Assembly: GCF_003862495.1 (NCBI RefSeq)
Contig: NZ_RRCH01000003.1
Location: forward strand, 124,001-188,000
From: Halocatena pleomorpha
Lineage (GTDB): Archaea > Halobacteriota > Halobacteria > Halobacteriales > Haloarculaceae
Reading direction: 5' to 3'
Length of the DNA: 64,000 bases
The translations under genes were made by a program, and so were the position numbers. The stretch's first letter is position 1; each line of letters starts with the position of its first letter. Shown here one piece after another: positions 53,534 through 62,602 of this stretch. A model generated the notes under the pieces. The model searched no databases, was not told the origin of the DNA, and saw nothing but the letters and a program-made list of their open reading frames with translations.

Positions 53534-55078
53534 ATGAGCCGGACGTTCGTCGTCGGTCTCGATGGAGCGAGTTGGCGGCTCCTCGACCCGTGGATTGAGG
53601 CGGGGGATCTTCCAAACCTCGCCGCACTCAGAAACGAGGGTGTGTGGGCCGAACACAGGAGCTGTCTTCCGCCAGTGACGTTTCCGAACTGGAAATGCTA
53701 TTCGTCAGGAAAGGATCCCGGCGGGTTTGGCGTGTACTGGTTCGAGCGCGTCAACCTCTCTGACGGTGAGATCACGACAGCCGACAGCCGAGACTACCGG
53801 ACAGCTGAGCTGTGGGATTACCTCAACGACGCGGGACTGTCGACCGGCGTCGTCAACATGCCGACGATGTACCCGCCCCGCGAGATCGATGGCGTCCTAG
53901 TTTGTGGCGGTCCAGCGACGATCGAAGGTGAGTACCGATCGATCGAGTCGGGGTACACCTACCCCAACGACCTCGCAGACTATCTCGATGCAGAGTTCGA
54001 CTACCGAGTCCACCCCGAGCCGCTCATCTCTTCAAACGAGGAACGCGGCGCGGAGGTAGAAGCGATCCTATCCCTGTTAGACGCGCGCTTTGAGGTCGCG
54101 CTCGATCTCTTCGAACGCGAAGAGCTGGATTTCATGCACGTGACCCTGTTCTATCTCAACGTACTCCATCACTTCTTCTGGGACGACACGCCGACAAAAC
54201 GGGCGTGGACGCTCGTTGATGAGTGGCTCGGACAGATCGCTGAGCTAGAAGATACGAATCTTGTCGTCGTCTCCGATCACGGAAGCGCGGCGACCACAAC
54301 GGAGTTTTACATCAATGAGTGGCTTGCCGAGAACGGGTATCAGGCCCGCCAGCGCACGATTGAGGACGTGTTCCGCCCGCTCGGTATCAACCGCGAAAAC
54401 ATCCTTTCCGTGGCAAAACGGATTGGAATCGTGGATCTGTTGGCTGAGACGGTGCCAGAACGCATCCAGCAGTTGGTACCCCAGAGTGCGGGCGTCAAAC
54501 GCGGCCGCAAGCTCGACGCGATCGATCTGGACGGAACGAAAGCGGTGGCGAGTGCCCAAGGCCCGATCTATCTCAATCCCGCGTTCGACACCCAGTCGGT
54601 GGCCGAACAACTCATCGACGATCTCAAGGAGGTCTCCGACGCGGACGGACCGTTGTTCACCGCCGTTCATCACGGTCAGGATGTTTACACAGGGCCGTAC
54701 ACGTCGGAGGGTCCCGAAATCGTTGTGGACCAGCGGCCGGGCGTGCACGTCAACGACGGCGTCGGCGGGGGAACAGTACAGACGGGCCCCGATCGCTGGG
54801 CAGCAGAAAACACGCCCCACGGAATCTTCCTCGCCACCGGACCCGAATTCGACGACCAGGGCGAGATCGATCCCATCAGTATTCTCGATATTGCACCCAC
54901 GTTACTCGTCTCTGCTGGAAGCGACGTTCCGTCCGATATGCAAGGCGAAGTGCTTCCGATCTTCGATTCGACGCCGTCGTGGGACAGCAGAGAGCCGATC
55001 GCCCCCGATGAACGGTACGATCCACAACAAGACGAAAACGTCACTGATCGGCTCAAACAGCTCGGCTACATGGAGTGA
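53534..55078 (+). CDS. type I phosphodiesterase/nucleotide pyrophosphatase-like protein
   Basis: 514 residues from ATG 53534 (GTG 53528 also possible). The alkaline-phosphatase-superfamily metal motifs are seen: V-V-G-L-D-G-A-S near the start, P-P-V-T-F-P-N-W with the Thr nucleophile near residue 55, V-V-S-D-H-G-S near 250 and G-I-F-L-A-T-G-P later. The C-terminal L-K-Q-L-G-Y-M-E ending resembles the sulfatase at 46915. It could trim nucleotide-sugars or glycan phosphates. An IS right-end relic follows its stop. Confidence 0.87.
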   Translation: MSRTFVVGLDGASWRLLDPWIEAGDLPNLAALRNEGVWAEHRSCLPPVTFPNWKCYSSGKDPGGFGVYWFERVNLSDGEITTADSRDYRTAELWDYLNDAGLSTGVVNMPTMYPPREIDGVLVCGGPATIEGEYRSIESGYTYPNDLADYLDAEFDYRVHPEPLISSNEERGAEVEAILSLLDARFEVALDLFEREELDFMHVTLFYLNVLHHFFWDDTPTKRAWTLVDEWLGQIAELEDTNLVVVSDHGSAATTTEFYINEWLAENGYQARQRTIEDVFRPLGINRENILSVAKRIGIVDLLAETVPERIQQLVPQSAGVKRGRKLDAIDLDGTKAVASAQGPIYLNPAFDTQSVAEQLIDDLKEVSDADGPLFTAVHHGQDVYTGPYTSEGPEIVVDQRPGVHVNDGVGGGTVQTGPDRWAAENTPHGIFLATGPEFDDQGEIDPISILDIAPTLLVSAGSDVPSDMQGEVLPIFDSTPSWDSREPIAPDERYDPQQDENVTDRLKQLGYME

Positions 55079-55349
55079 CATCCCCTATTGACACCATCCC
55101 GCCCTGACGGGCGGACGGTTAGATTCAGCGATAGGGGTACAACAATATATCCATCATTTACAGTAGCCCGTAATCCGCTTGCAAATAACACCTAGAATAA
55201 GTAGTGAAAATAACCCATAACCCATATGTATTGATTGACCATACCACACGACCGGAGGCATGAATATTTCGTATCGAGATCCGTTGGGGAGGGGAATATG
55301 AACGTTTTGTTGAAAATCACAAGCGATCCACTGCACGATAGATTGAAAG
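55079..55349. other. intergenic region with IS-end relic and AT-rich promoter
   Basis: 270 bases. It begins with the relic described at 55087-55130. From 55140 it is AT-rich and should contain the promoter of the MBL-fold gene at 55350. A 60-residue reverse frame (55154-55336) has no family character. Confidence 0.35.
55087..55130 (-). repeat. diverged IS200/IS605 right-end relic
   Basis: In reverse orientation it reads ...cgccc-gtca-gggcgggatgg, then tgtcaa, close in pattern to the right ends at 6851-6884 and 22959-22992 (hairpin, GGGAGGAGGTCAA-like tip). A ccgccc/gggcgg stem with a 4-base loop remains. It starts 8 bases after the preceding stop codon. Outer cccctat/atagggg arms (55082-55137) enclose it. 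Confidence 0.45.
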
Positions 55350-56993
55350 ATGCATATTAGCTATCAACACGCAAATCCGTTTCACGGTCGTGAATCAGTG
55401 GTCGTTCGTATTGAGGGACTTCTTCCAGACCAGACCGTTTGTCTTCTCATCGATGCTGGAGAGGGTGTCGACGTGGACACTCTTCTTGAGGGAGACGATG
55501 AGTATCTCACAGCGATCTGTCTGACTCACGCTCACCTCGACCATTACACGACGCTCGCAGAGAATCTCCGGGACGCAGCACCGATCTACACGGCACCCGA
55601 CACCGCGTCGATTCTCGCAGACGTGATCGATGCTGGGGAAGGCTTTTCAGATCCCCAGACGCGAGAAGCGGTTCTCGATCGGGTGACACCGTTGGAAGGG
55701 TGGACGACGATCGTCGACGGGTTACGCGTTCGTCCGGTTCCAGTCGGTCACACCCCGGCAGCGACTGGGATACTGCTCTCGATCGAGGACGGCAACAAGC
55801 ACCGAACGATACTCACAACGGGCGATTTCACGCTTCGACGGGCCGCAGGATACCCGGGGTTTGAGCCGGATCTTCCGGTTGATGTCGATGTCCTCCTGTT
55901 GAACGCAGCGTCGAGCGAGGATATCGAAACCACACTGACAGCGACAGTCTCACAACTCATCAAGCGCGCGCTTGCAGGGTCGACCGTTCTTGCCACAACC
56001 AGTGGCCTGACCGGCGTTCACCTCGCGTACCTGCTCGGCCACCTCGCCCACCAGTACGATCTGTATCTGCCTGTAACGCTCGTTGGTCACGCCGGAACGC
56101 TGGCTGATCAGTTGGGATACGATATTCCCGCGGTCAGCACTCAGACCGAGTTCACCGATCCGAACGCAGTTCTTGATTCGGGAACCATCACGATTGCAGG
56201 TCCAGAGGTACCGACGCCGGGGGGGACGAAAAGCGCTGACCGACTGTTTTCAGCGATCGAAGACGATCCGGGCGCAACACTCATACAGGTGTTGTCGGGG
56301 ACTGACTCTCCCGTTCGAACCGCTAGCTGTACCGTCCATGATGCGTTTCTGAGCAACCATCCGTCCCGCGAGTCGATCGATACGGTGGTGGATCAACTGA
56401 TGCCAGTTCACGTCGTGGTCATGCACCAGGCGGGTCCCGAAGCCGATCGGTACAAAGACAAGTTCGCTAGCTACGTGTGGGTGACGGATGATCAAACCCG
56501 GCATACGCTTCTCGACGAACACGGGTGGACTCCACCACCCTGGGTGTCAGCAATGACCCGCAAGCGAGTCGAATCTTCGGGCCGGACGACACGACGGATC
56601 GGTGAGGTGCTTCCTGACGGCGATACTAACCTGTTGTTTCCCTCGACTGACCGCTACTCGGAGGTGGATCTCACTGCGGAAGGACTCGACGTTGAAACAC
56701 TCACACAGAGCGTTCCACAACTCACTGAGGATTCACAAGAGGAGGCACCCGAAACAGCCGCCGACACGTCGACTCACATGACTCAAGAAAACGAGGCATC
56801 TGCCTTACAGCAGGTTTTCGACCGGCTTGACCAACTCGAAAACACGCTACAGGCGTCTCGATACCCGGCACGGGTACTCGATGTCCACGACGGAGTGACC
56901 ATTCTTCGCGTCGATACGGAGCTTCCTGCTGTCGATGTCGGTGACACTGTCGGCGTCGTATCTGAGACCGACACGGAAACTGACGAGAACTAA
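55350..56993 (+). CDS. MBL-fold protein with beta-CASP-like layout
   Basis: 547 residues. The MBL motif T-H-A-H-L-D-H is near residue 67, later V-G-H-T-P and T-T-G-D-F give remaining metal ligands. A long inserted region (about 205-330, with T-S-G-L-T-G) resembles a beta-CASP domain of RNA/DNA-processing nucleases. Residues 380-400 hold an H-Q-A-G-P segment. The C-terminus has a short coiled coil (490-510) and a beta domain. It may be a nucleic-acid hydrolase; this is not proven. AT-rich DNA flanks it on both sides. Confidence 0.75.
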   Translation: MHISYQHANPFHGRESVVVRIEGLLPDQTVCLLIDAGEGVDVDTLLEGDDEYLTAICLTHAHLDHYTTLAENLRDAAPIYTAPDTASILADVIDAGEGFSDPQTREAVLDRVTPLEGWTTIVDGLRVRPVPVGHTPAATGILLSIEDGNKHRTILTTGDFTLRRAAGYPGFEPDLPVDVDVLLLNAASSEDIETTLTATVSQLIKRALAGSTVLATTSGLTGVHLAYLLGHLAHQYDLYLPVTLVGHAGTLADQLGYDIPAVSTQTEFTDPNAVLDSGTITIAGPEVPTPGGTKSADRLFSAIEDDPGATLIQVLSGTDSPVRTASCTVHDAFLSNHPSRESIDTVVDQLMPVHVVVMHQAGPEADRYKDKFASYVWVTDDQTRHTLLDEHGWTPPPWVSAMTRKRVESSGRTTRRIGEVLPDGDTNLLFPSTDRYSEVDLTAEGLDVETLTQSVPQLTEDSQEEAPETAADTSTHMTQENEASALQQVFDRLDQLENTLQASRYPARVLDVHDGVTILRVDTELPAVDVGDTVGVVSETDTETDEN

Positions 56994-57390
56994 TCGAGGC
57001 CACACATGATAGATATATACTGTATCCACAAACATAATGTAGTTTTTATCTGATGGTTCAGTGATGGTTTTCTTTGGGAAGTAAGCGATCAAGAAGTGGT
57101 TTTCCTTCATAATAACACTAATGCTACTGATTTGGCCTGATCTAATAATTCTTTGACTTCGAGAAACATATCAATATGATTCTCAGCAGGTAACTGGCCG
57201 AAAGGCTACGAATCGACATTGATACAGCGGTACTACTATTCTATCTCACTGTTCGAATACGATATTGATGCTACTATAGAACTTCACTCGAAATATTATG
57301 TCTGTTATAATTCTATGTAAGTATACTTATATTATAATAATTTAATAATTTCTGTCGAATTCGTTCCGTCAGTGACCGTTACTGCCCGTC
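56994..57390. other. AT-rich non-coding region
   Basis: About 400 bases, among the most AT-rich of the window, with many TATA-like runs. No open frame is supported on either strand. It separates the MBL gene from the decayed catabolic cluster and may mark a junction of imported DNA. Confidence 0.4.
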
Positions 57391-57486
57391 TCAGTCCGGC
57401 CGTACAGCGATGACTTCGATTTCTCCGTCGATGTCGACCGGCAGTTTCACGACTTCGACCGCACTGCGGCCGGATACGGGTTGGAA
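57391..57486 (-). pseudogene. RidA-family C-terminal fragment
   Basis: The reverse frame ending at TGA 57391-57393 reads G-R-S-A-V-E-V-V-K-L-P-V-D-I-D-G-E-I-E-V-I-A-V, the hallmark C-terminus of RidA/YjgF enamine deaminases (R-x-A-V-x-V-x-x-L-P...E-I-E-x-I-A-V). The rest of the roughly 125-residue protein is missing; the fragment abuts a different pseudogene, indicating an internal deletion. Confidence 0.75.
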
Positions 57487-57770
57487 AGCAGCGCTTCGTA
57501 CGCTTCATCACGATCTCGTCGACGATCCCCGCCGTCTCCGACAGCCGAGGCATGGCACTGAAATCATCCTGTGCGAGGACGGCAGCCCCCGCGAGCATCA
57601 GTCCCGCTCCCGCGCTGGTAAATCAGACAACACGGCGAACGATTCGGCGGCTTCTCGCATGGCCTCGATCGCCTCGGATCGGATGAGACTCCCTCCGATC
57701 CGAGTCTTCGTTCCCGCAGCGTTGATCACTGGCGAAACACCGAACTCATAATATATATGGTTCTTGTCAC
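57487..57770 (-). pseudogene. SelA/DgaE-like PLP-enzyme fragments
   Basis: From 57770 downward a frame reads Y-E-F-G-V-S-P-V-I-N-A-A-G-T-K-T-R-I-G-G-S, the start of selenocysteine-synthase-like/D-glucosaminate-6-phosphate ammonia-lyase-like enzymes, and stops at about 57602. In the next frame L-A-G-A-A-V-L-A-Q-D-D-F...D-E-I-V-M-K-R continues the same family (57487-57601). The gene is thus frameshifted and cut down to about 100 codons, then runs into the RidA fragment. Confidence 0.7.
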
Positions 57771-57864
57771 TCCATTCGTCATTCTCGTCGAACGTTTATC
57801 AGTTTTCCAGTACACTCTTTCGATCTTTTAATCGATGAGCGGATCGCGGTGCTCAGTCGTGTGT

Positions 57865-58899
57865 TCACGGTAGCTCCTCGAGATACGCCGACCAAACCGC
57901 ATCCGGTTGTTCACAGGCGATCGAGGAGATGCTGCGACAGGCGTCGTACCCCCACATGAACACGCTGTCGACACCGCTTTCGATTGCGGTTCGTGTTGCG
58001 GTGCGGACTGCCTCGGTTGCGTTTGCCCCGCCGTCAAGCCGAAACCCCTGAATCCATATCTGGCTATCGATGTCGTGGGTTTGGGCGAGCGAGGCAACCA
58101 TATCAGCGAAGTAGCCGACGAACTCCGCCGGCGCTTCGTTCCCGTGAACAGCCCAGTAGGGATCCGTCGACAGCACGTCGAGCAGCGGATGCTCAGCGAG
58201 ATTGCTCCAGTTTCGAAGCCCGTGATCGCTGTCCTCACTCGGAAGCAAACAGACCGCGTTTCGGACTCCACGGTCGTTGGCTACTTCCATCATATCGGTG
58301 AGAAACGACAGCAGTGATTGCTCACGGAAGCGTTCGATTCGCTCGGTTGGGACGACCGGCATCGGTTCGTCGAACTGCTCGCGGTAGGCGGTTCGACAGT
58401 GTGTACACCGACAGCTCCACGCGTTTTCAGGGAACTGATCTCGTTTGTCGTGCCACGCGGGAATGTACCAGTGTGGTTCGTCCCAGAAGAGCACGTCGGC
58501 ACCGAGATCGGCGGCATCGCGTGTCCACTCTCGCATGAACGAACGGAAGCGAGGAGCGTTGAAACAGGCTGCACCCACACGATCGCCGGTTGACATCACC
58601 TGACACTGATCGGGATGGCGACCGATGAACTCCGACAGCGCTTCACCGCCGAACACCCGCCCCACTGCCCACGGATTCACGTACACCGTGAGATCCCGAT
58701 CGTGGCTGGCTGTAACGATCCTTGCCATCGTGTCTTGGTAGTACTCCCTGTCCGCCTCGCTGAACGTGTGTAACACGGCATTCAACCCAGATTCGACGAA
58801 TCGATCGAGATCGCGCTCAACGTGTCGTCGATCGCGAACGCCGAAATAGCTCGTCCCCGTCTCTATCCCGTTCGTCCCAGTAGCCGACTCCTTTGTCAT
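57865..58899 (-). CDS. TIM-barrel-like, glycoside-hydrolase-like hypothetical protein
   Basis: 344 residues from ATG 58899; the frame continues upstream but there overlaps a dehydratase fragment in another frame. Motifs: T-S-Y-F-G-V-R-D near 15, G-L-N-A-V-L-H-T-F, V-Y-V-N-P-W near 70, F-W-D-E-P-H-W near 140 with candidate acid residues, a C-R-C-T-H-C zinc-like cluster near 165, and W-I-Q-G-F near 290. The order of strands resembles family GH-like barrels that act on glycans. The catalytic role is inferred. Confidence 0.7.
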   Translation of the reverse strand: MTKESATGTNGIETGTSYFGVRDRRHVERDLDRFVESGLNAVLHTFSEADREYYQDTMARIVTASHDRDLTVYVNPWAVGRVFGGEALSEFIGRHPDQCQVMSTGDRVGAACFNAPRFRSFMREWTRDAADLGADVLFWDEPHWYIPAWHDKRDQFPENAWSCRCTHCRTAYREQFDEPMPVVPTERIERFREQSLLSFLTDMMEVANDRGVRNAVCLLPSEDSDHGLRNWSNLAEHPLLDVLSTDPYWAVHGNEAPAEFVGYFADMVASLAQTHDIDSQIWIQGFRLDGGANATEAVRTATRTAIESGVDSVFMWGYDACRSISSIACEQPDAVWSAYLEELP

Positions 58900-58975
58900 C
58901 TTGAATGTGGCCTGTGTTGTTACCAACCAATCTGTCGGCATAGCCTTTTCGGCCTGTCGAGGATTCCGCTGGTGT

Positions 58976-59475
58976 CTACCACTCGGCACTGCTTCCGTCT
59001 TCGTGTCGCCAGACAGGGTTGTGCCAGTCGATCCCCTGTTGTGATTTCTCCCGGACGGCGTCCTCATCGATGTCGAGTCCGCGACTCCGACAGCAACGAC
59101 AGCAAGCCCGCTTCGAACTCGAAGGCATCCGGGGCGGAAAGATACTCATGGGGCGGCCCAGAAGTCCCTTCGGAGAACGCGAACCCGTGATCCTAAATCA
59201 GGAGGTTCGAGATCGAGGCGCACACCTGCATCAAGGCCGCGAGCGCGATCGGACCGAGGGTATCGTTGTATTCGGGCAACACCGGCTCTTCGATGAACAT
59301 CGGTTCGTACGGTTCGAGTGCGTGAACAAGGCGTTTTGCCATCGGCGTCGAGGCTCGTCCCCTGAAGTCCACGACGATATCAACCGTCTCACCGAACCGC
59401 TTGGCGGACGTTCTCGACCCGGTTTGTGACCGTCTGGATCGTCAGCGATGAATCGATCGGCTCTCGTTCTATAGC
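58976..59475 (-). pseudogene. galactonate-dehydratase-like (MR/MLE superfamily) remnant
   Basis: Reverse reading gives D-I-V-V-D-F-R-G-R, A-K-R-L-V-H-A-L-E-P-Y and F-I-E-E-P-V-L-P-E, the metal-binding core of galactonate-type dehydratases, then after an internal deletion A-A-L-M-Q-V-C-A-S-I-S-N, an in-frame TAG, and the C-terminus [13 protein letters not shown]. The frame changes once in the C-terminal part. The stop is TAG at 58976-58978. It is clearly a decayed gene. Confidence 0.75.
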
Positions 59476-59750
59476 CGTTACAAATGTACACTTGTAATCG
59501 ATGTGAACCGTCGAGCTCCCTTCCCGAGGACTCGATACAAACATACTATTCCGTATACTTTACCATTACGATCATATATCATACATTCATTTTTTACCTA
59601 CTGTAGAACAATTCCCACAAATTTCTATTTTCATCTATACTATAGTTATTTTTATAATATCCTAGTATATCATACTGATATCTGGATAATATTGGTGTAT
59701 ATTACACAAACCCCAGGAGGTAGGTACCCTCTGTGTATCATATCATTTCC
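59476..59750. other. AT-rich non-coding region after the decayed cluster
   Basis: About 275 bases, strongly AT-rich from 59560 on. It contains many TATA-like segments but no gene with family character. It lies downstream of the ABC transporter's ATPase gene and may serve as its terminator region. Confidence 0.35.
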
Positions 59751-60770
59751 CTATATTATATGTATATAATTTGTATTTAATTTTATTCGTAGCTGCTCCT
59801 GCTCAGCGAGCTCCAATCGGTCGTATGTTCGGGACGAGAGTGTGAGACGAACGGGATCAGTCGCGTGTTTTAGCTGAACGGTAAGATTGTAGGAACTGCC
59901 CTGAAAGACGCTCTTGGTGACCGTTCCAGCGAAAACGTTCGGGTTGTTCGTACTCGATTGGACGACGGAGACGTGTTCCGGTCGAATACAAAATTGGACC
60001 GACTGCCCGACATCGCGCCCGTCGATAGGGGCACACATCCGTCGACCACTCCATTCGAGACGGTCGTGATCGGCAATCCGCGCACGGAACACGTTCACGT
60101 TTCCGGTGAACGACGCGACGAGTGGCGTCTCGGGATGAGCGAACAGTTCTGTGGGAGTATCGACCTGATGGACATCGCCGTCGTGGATGACGGCGATCCG
60201 ATCGCTGACAACAGCGGCGTCGCGTTGATTGTGGGTGACGTACACGATCGGGATGGTGAGCGAGACGAACAGGTCCCTCAGTTCGTGGCGCAACCGGTGT
60301 CTGATGGGTGCGTCGAGGTTGGCGAGCGGTTCGTCAAGGAGCAGTGCACCGGGCTCTGTGGCGAGCGACCGCGCTAGCGCAACGCGTTGGCGCTCACCGC
60401 CCGAAAGCGTCTCTACGTTTCGGTCCAAAACCTCCGTGAGTTCCAGTGTTTCTATGAGTGCGTCGATAGGTGTGGCTCCTGTTGCAGCGTAGTTGATGTT
60501 TTCCCTCGCAGTCATGTGTGGGAACAGCGCGCCATCCTGGAACACGAGGACGACATCGCGGTCTTCGGGTGGTCGTTCCGTGAGTTCCGTGCCGTTCAGG
60601 GTGACCATTCCGCCGTCGGCGTCGACGATTCCCGCAATCGTTGAGAGGAGCGTGGTTTTGCCACTCCCTGATGGACCGAGTACGGCAAGCACTTCGTTTT
60701 CGACAGTGAGGTCGATCGGTCCGAGGTCGAACGCGTCGTACGATGTTCGGAGGGTGGTGAGTTCAAGCAT
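59751..60770 (-). CDS. wtpC: tungstate/molybdate ABC transporter ATP-binding protein
   Basis: 339 residues. Walker A G-P-S-G-S-G-K-T-T at about 32-40, Q-loop F-Q-D, signature L-S-G-G-E-R-Q-R near 122, Walker B A-L-L-L-D-E-P near 145 and the switch His near 177. A TOBE-like C-terminal domain begins near 230. The ATPase energises oxyanion import together with the permease and binding protein upstream (3-bp gap). WtpC/ModC assignment rests on the cluster. Confidence 0.85.
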   Translation of the reverse strand: MLELTTLRTSYDAFDLGPIDLTVENEVLAVLGPSGSGKTTLLSTIAGIVDADGGMVTLNGTELTERPPEDRDVVLVFQDGALFPHMTARENINYAATGATPIDALIETLELTEVLDRNVETLSGGERQRVALARSLATEPGALLLDEPLANLDAPIRHRLRHELRDLFVSLTIPIVYVTHNQRDAAVVSDRIAVIHDGDVHQVDTPTELFAHPETPLVASFTGNVNVFRARIADHDRLEWSGRRMCAPIDGRDVGQSVQFCIRPEHVSVVQSSTNNPNVFAGTVTKSVFQGSSYNLTVQLKHATDPVRLTLSSRTYDRLELAEQEQLRIKLNTNYIHII

Positions 60771-60773
60771 GGG

Positions 60774-61565
60774 TCAGGTCCAGGGGTTAGAAGCGACAGT
60801 GTTCAGAACGACAAGCACTGCAACCGAGACGAGCACGAGCAGTATTGCGATGGGAAACGCCGTGTCTACTCCTCGTCCGCTAAACGCCAGCCAGATCCGC
60901 ACGGGCATCGTTTCAGGGTGGTAGGCCATGATCATCGTCGCGCCGAACTCCCCCATCGCTCGGGCGAATGCTAACGCCATCCCGGCGACGATTCCCGGCA
61001 TCGCAAGCGGCAGCGTGATCCGGTAGACAGTCGTCAGTCGGCCTTTGCCGAGCGATCGGGAAGCGGCTTCGAGGGTCGGATCCACCCCGCTGAAGGCAGC
61101 CAGAGAGGTGACGACGACGAACGGGGAAGCGACGAACGTCTGTGCGAGCACGACGCCAAGGAGCGAGCGCCACGTCTGTACGCCGACAGCGGCGGCCAGT
61201 CGTCCGATCGGTGCGCTTGGCCCGAACACCATATGCAGGACCATGCCGCTCACGATCGGCGGAAGCACCAACGGGAGGACCACGATTCCGACGATAATGC
61301 TCGATCTCCGGCTCTGCTCTCGGGAAAGCCAATAGGACAGTGGCACCCCAAACACGGTAGCAACGACCGTACTGATCGTGGCACCGACCAGCGACGTTGC
61401 CACTACCTGCACCACCGATGGGTCGCTCATCTGAACGATGACATCCCCTAGCGGAACCGAGAGGAATAACGCTGCTACTGGAACGAGATAGTAACAGACC
61501 AACACACCACCGAGCACCAATGTCACTGTCAGCCAATCGGGGGAGAGAATCGATTCCTGCCTCAT
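60774..61565 (-). CDS. wtpB: tungstate/molybdate ABC transporter permease
   Basis: 263 residues with six helices. The EAA loop E-A-A-S-R-S-L-G-K-G is at about 165-175, followed by I-T-L-P-L-A-M-P-G-I. It forms the membrane pore of the importer. It overlaps the binding-protein gene start region by 4 bp and lies 3 bp before the ATPase gene, so the three form one operon read leftward. Confidence 0.88.
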   Translation of the reverse strand: MRQESILSPDWLTVTLVLGGVLVCYYLVPVAALFLSVPLGDVIVQMSDPSVVQVVATSLVGATISTVVATVFGVPLSYWLSREQSRRSSIIVGIVVLPLVLPPIVSGMVLHMVFGPSAPIGRLAAAVGVQTWRSLLGVVLAQTFVASPFVVVTSLAAFSGVDPTLEAASRSLGKGRLTTVYRITLPLAMPGIVAGMALAFARAMGEFGATMIMAYHPETMPVRIWLAFSGRGVDTAFPIAILLVLVSVAVLVVLNTVASNPWT

Positions 61566-62536
61566 TGGGAAACGGGACGTGTAACCGAGCGCTCAGCGGT
61601 CGAACGACCCGTGGGATGGTCCGGGGTTTCGATCCGTGCGGGAACGTGTCCGTGATGGTTCGGAAACGATTCGTGCAGGATGAACCCGTGCTGGCGGAGA
61701 GAGGCGTCTCGAACGAGGCGATTGAACACCGACAGAACGTCGTCGGCCATCGTCCGAGCAGTCGCGCCGTAGCTGATCGTTCCTCCCTGAACCGCCGTTC
61801 TATCCGGCAGCGTGTACGACACCGTCGAGTACCAGTCTTCGGCGTACTCGGGCGCACTGAGATCAATCGGATCGGGAAGGTCAATGTAGTCGTACCCACG
61901 TTCCACGGCCATGTTCCGGTATGCGATCGCTGCGTCGATCGCGCCGGTCTCGAATTGACTGATCAACGATGATTCCGGATAGATCTGTTCGTCTGCGAGA
62001 ATCGTAGCCGTGAGGTCTTCGACGTCGTAGTATCGAGCGGCAAGTTCGAGTACGAACAGCGTCCGATACCCCAATGGATCCGCCTTAGGGTCCGTCCGTC
62101 CGAGATCCACGTCGTCCTCGGCTACCAGTTCATACCACGCGTTTTCCGCCCTGCCAACGCGCTTTCCGCCCTCGGTCGACGTATTGTACGCGATTACGAC
62201 GGCGTTACTCGTGAACACCGAGTACCACGACGGATCTAGCGGCGCGTTGAACAACGCCGTGTCGGCCACCACGACGATATCCGGATGACGGATATCGTCC
62301 GCAACCATTCTGGCGATCCGCGCCGAACCGTGGGTTTCGATCTGTACCGGCGTGTTGAGTGTTGGCGCAAGTCCGTTCGACAGCACGTTTGTGAGACTGC
62401 CCGCCGCGAGGATTGTGACCGGACCAGTGTGACGATCGCCGGTCGGAAACCATCCCGTCTCAAGACAGCCCGACAGCCCGAGGAGTCCCGTGCCGAGCGT
62501 TTGCAACACCGTTCGCCGCGACCGTTGTTTCGTCAT
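61562..62536 (-). CDS. wtpA: tungstate/molybdate-binding lipoprotein
   Basis: 324 residues. Tat motif S-R-R-T-V-L-Q and lipobox L-S-G-C near residue 23. The mature part opens T-I-L-A-A-G-S-L-T as in oxyanion binders, and G-R-T-D-P-K-A-D-P-L-G-Y-R is the WtpA-type anion loop rather than the ModA one. This favours the Wtp system, which binds tungstate and molybdate. Exported and lipid-anchored outside. First gene of the operon. Confidence 0.88.
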   Translation of the reverse strand: MTKQRSRRTVLQTLGTGLLGLSGCLETGWFPTGDRHTGPVTILAAGSLTNVLSNGLAPTLNTPVQIETHGSARIARMVADDIRHPDIVVVADTALFNAPLDPSWYSVFTSNAVVIAYNTSTEGGKRVGRAENAWYELVAEDDVDLGRTDPKADPLGYRTLFVLELAARYYDVEDLTATILADEQIYPESSLISQFETGAIDAAIAYRNMAVERGYDYIDLPDPIDLSAPEYAEDWYSTVSYTLPDRTAVQGGTISYGATARTMADDVLSVFNRLVRDASLRQHGFILHESFPNHHGHVPARIETPDHPTGRSTAERSVTRPVSQ

Positions 62537-62602
62537 AGACGTAACGGATCGTTATTGTGAGTTAGACATAAAGGCTTTCCAGCTAGATTCGGATGAAAAC
62601 GT
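62537..62602. promoter_or_regulatory. divergent promoter region between wtpA and the ModE-like gene
   Basis: 66 bases shared by two divergent starts. It contains cgttat...ataaag, a loose TTAT/ATAA inverted pair (about 62552-62571) around a TATA-like stretch. A ModE-like protein could bind here; the match is weak. Confidence 0.3.

Noticed and set aside
57410-57751. 113-residue forward frame in the decayed cluster
   Set aside because: It is the antisense of the RidA and SelA-like fragments, which match known families on the reverse strand.
58905-59067. N-terminal extension of the barrel protein
   Set aside because: This stretch encodes the end of the dehydratase remnant in another frame, so the ATG at 58899 is the likely start.
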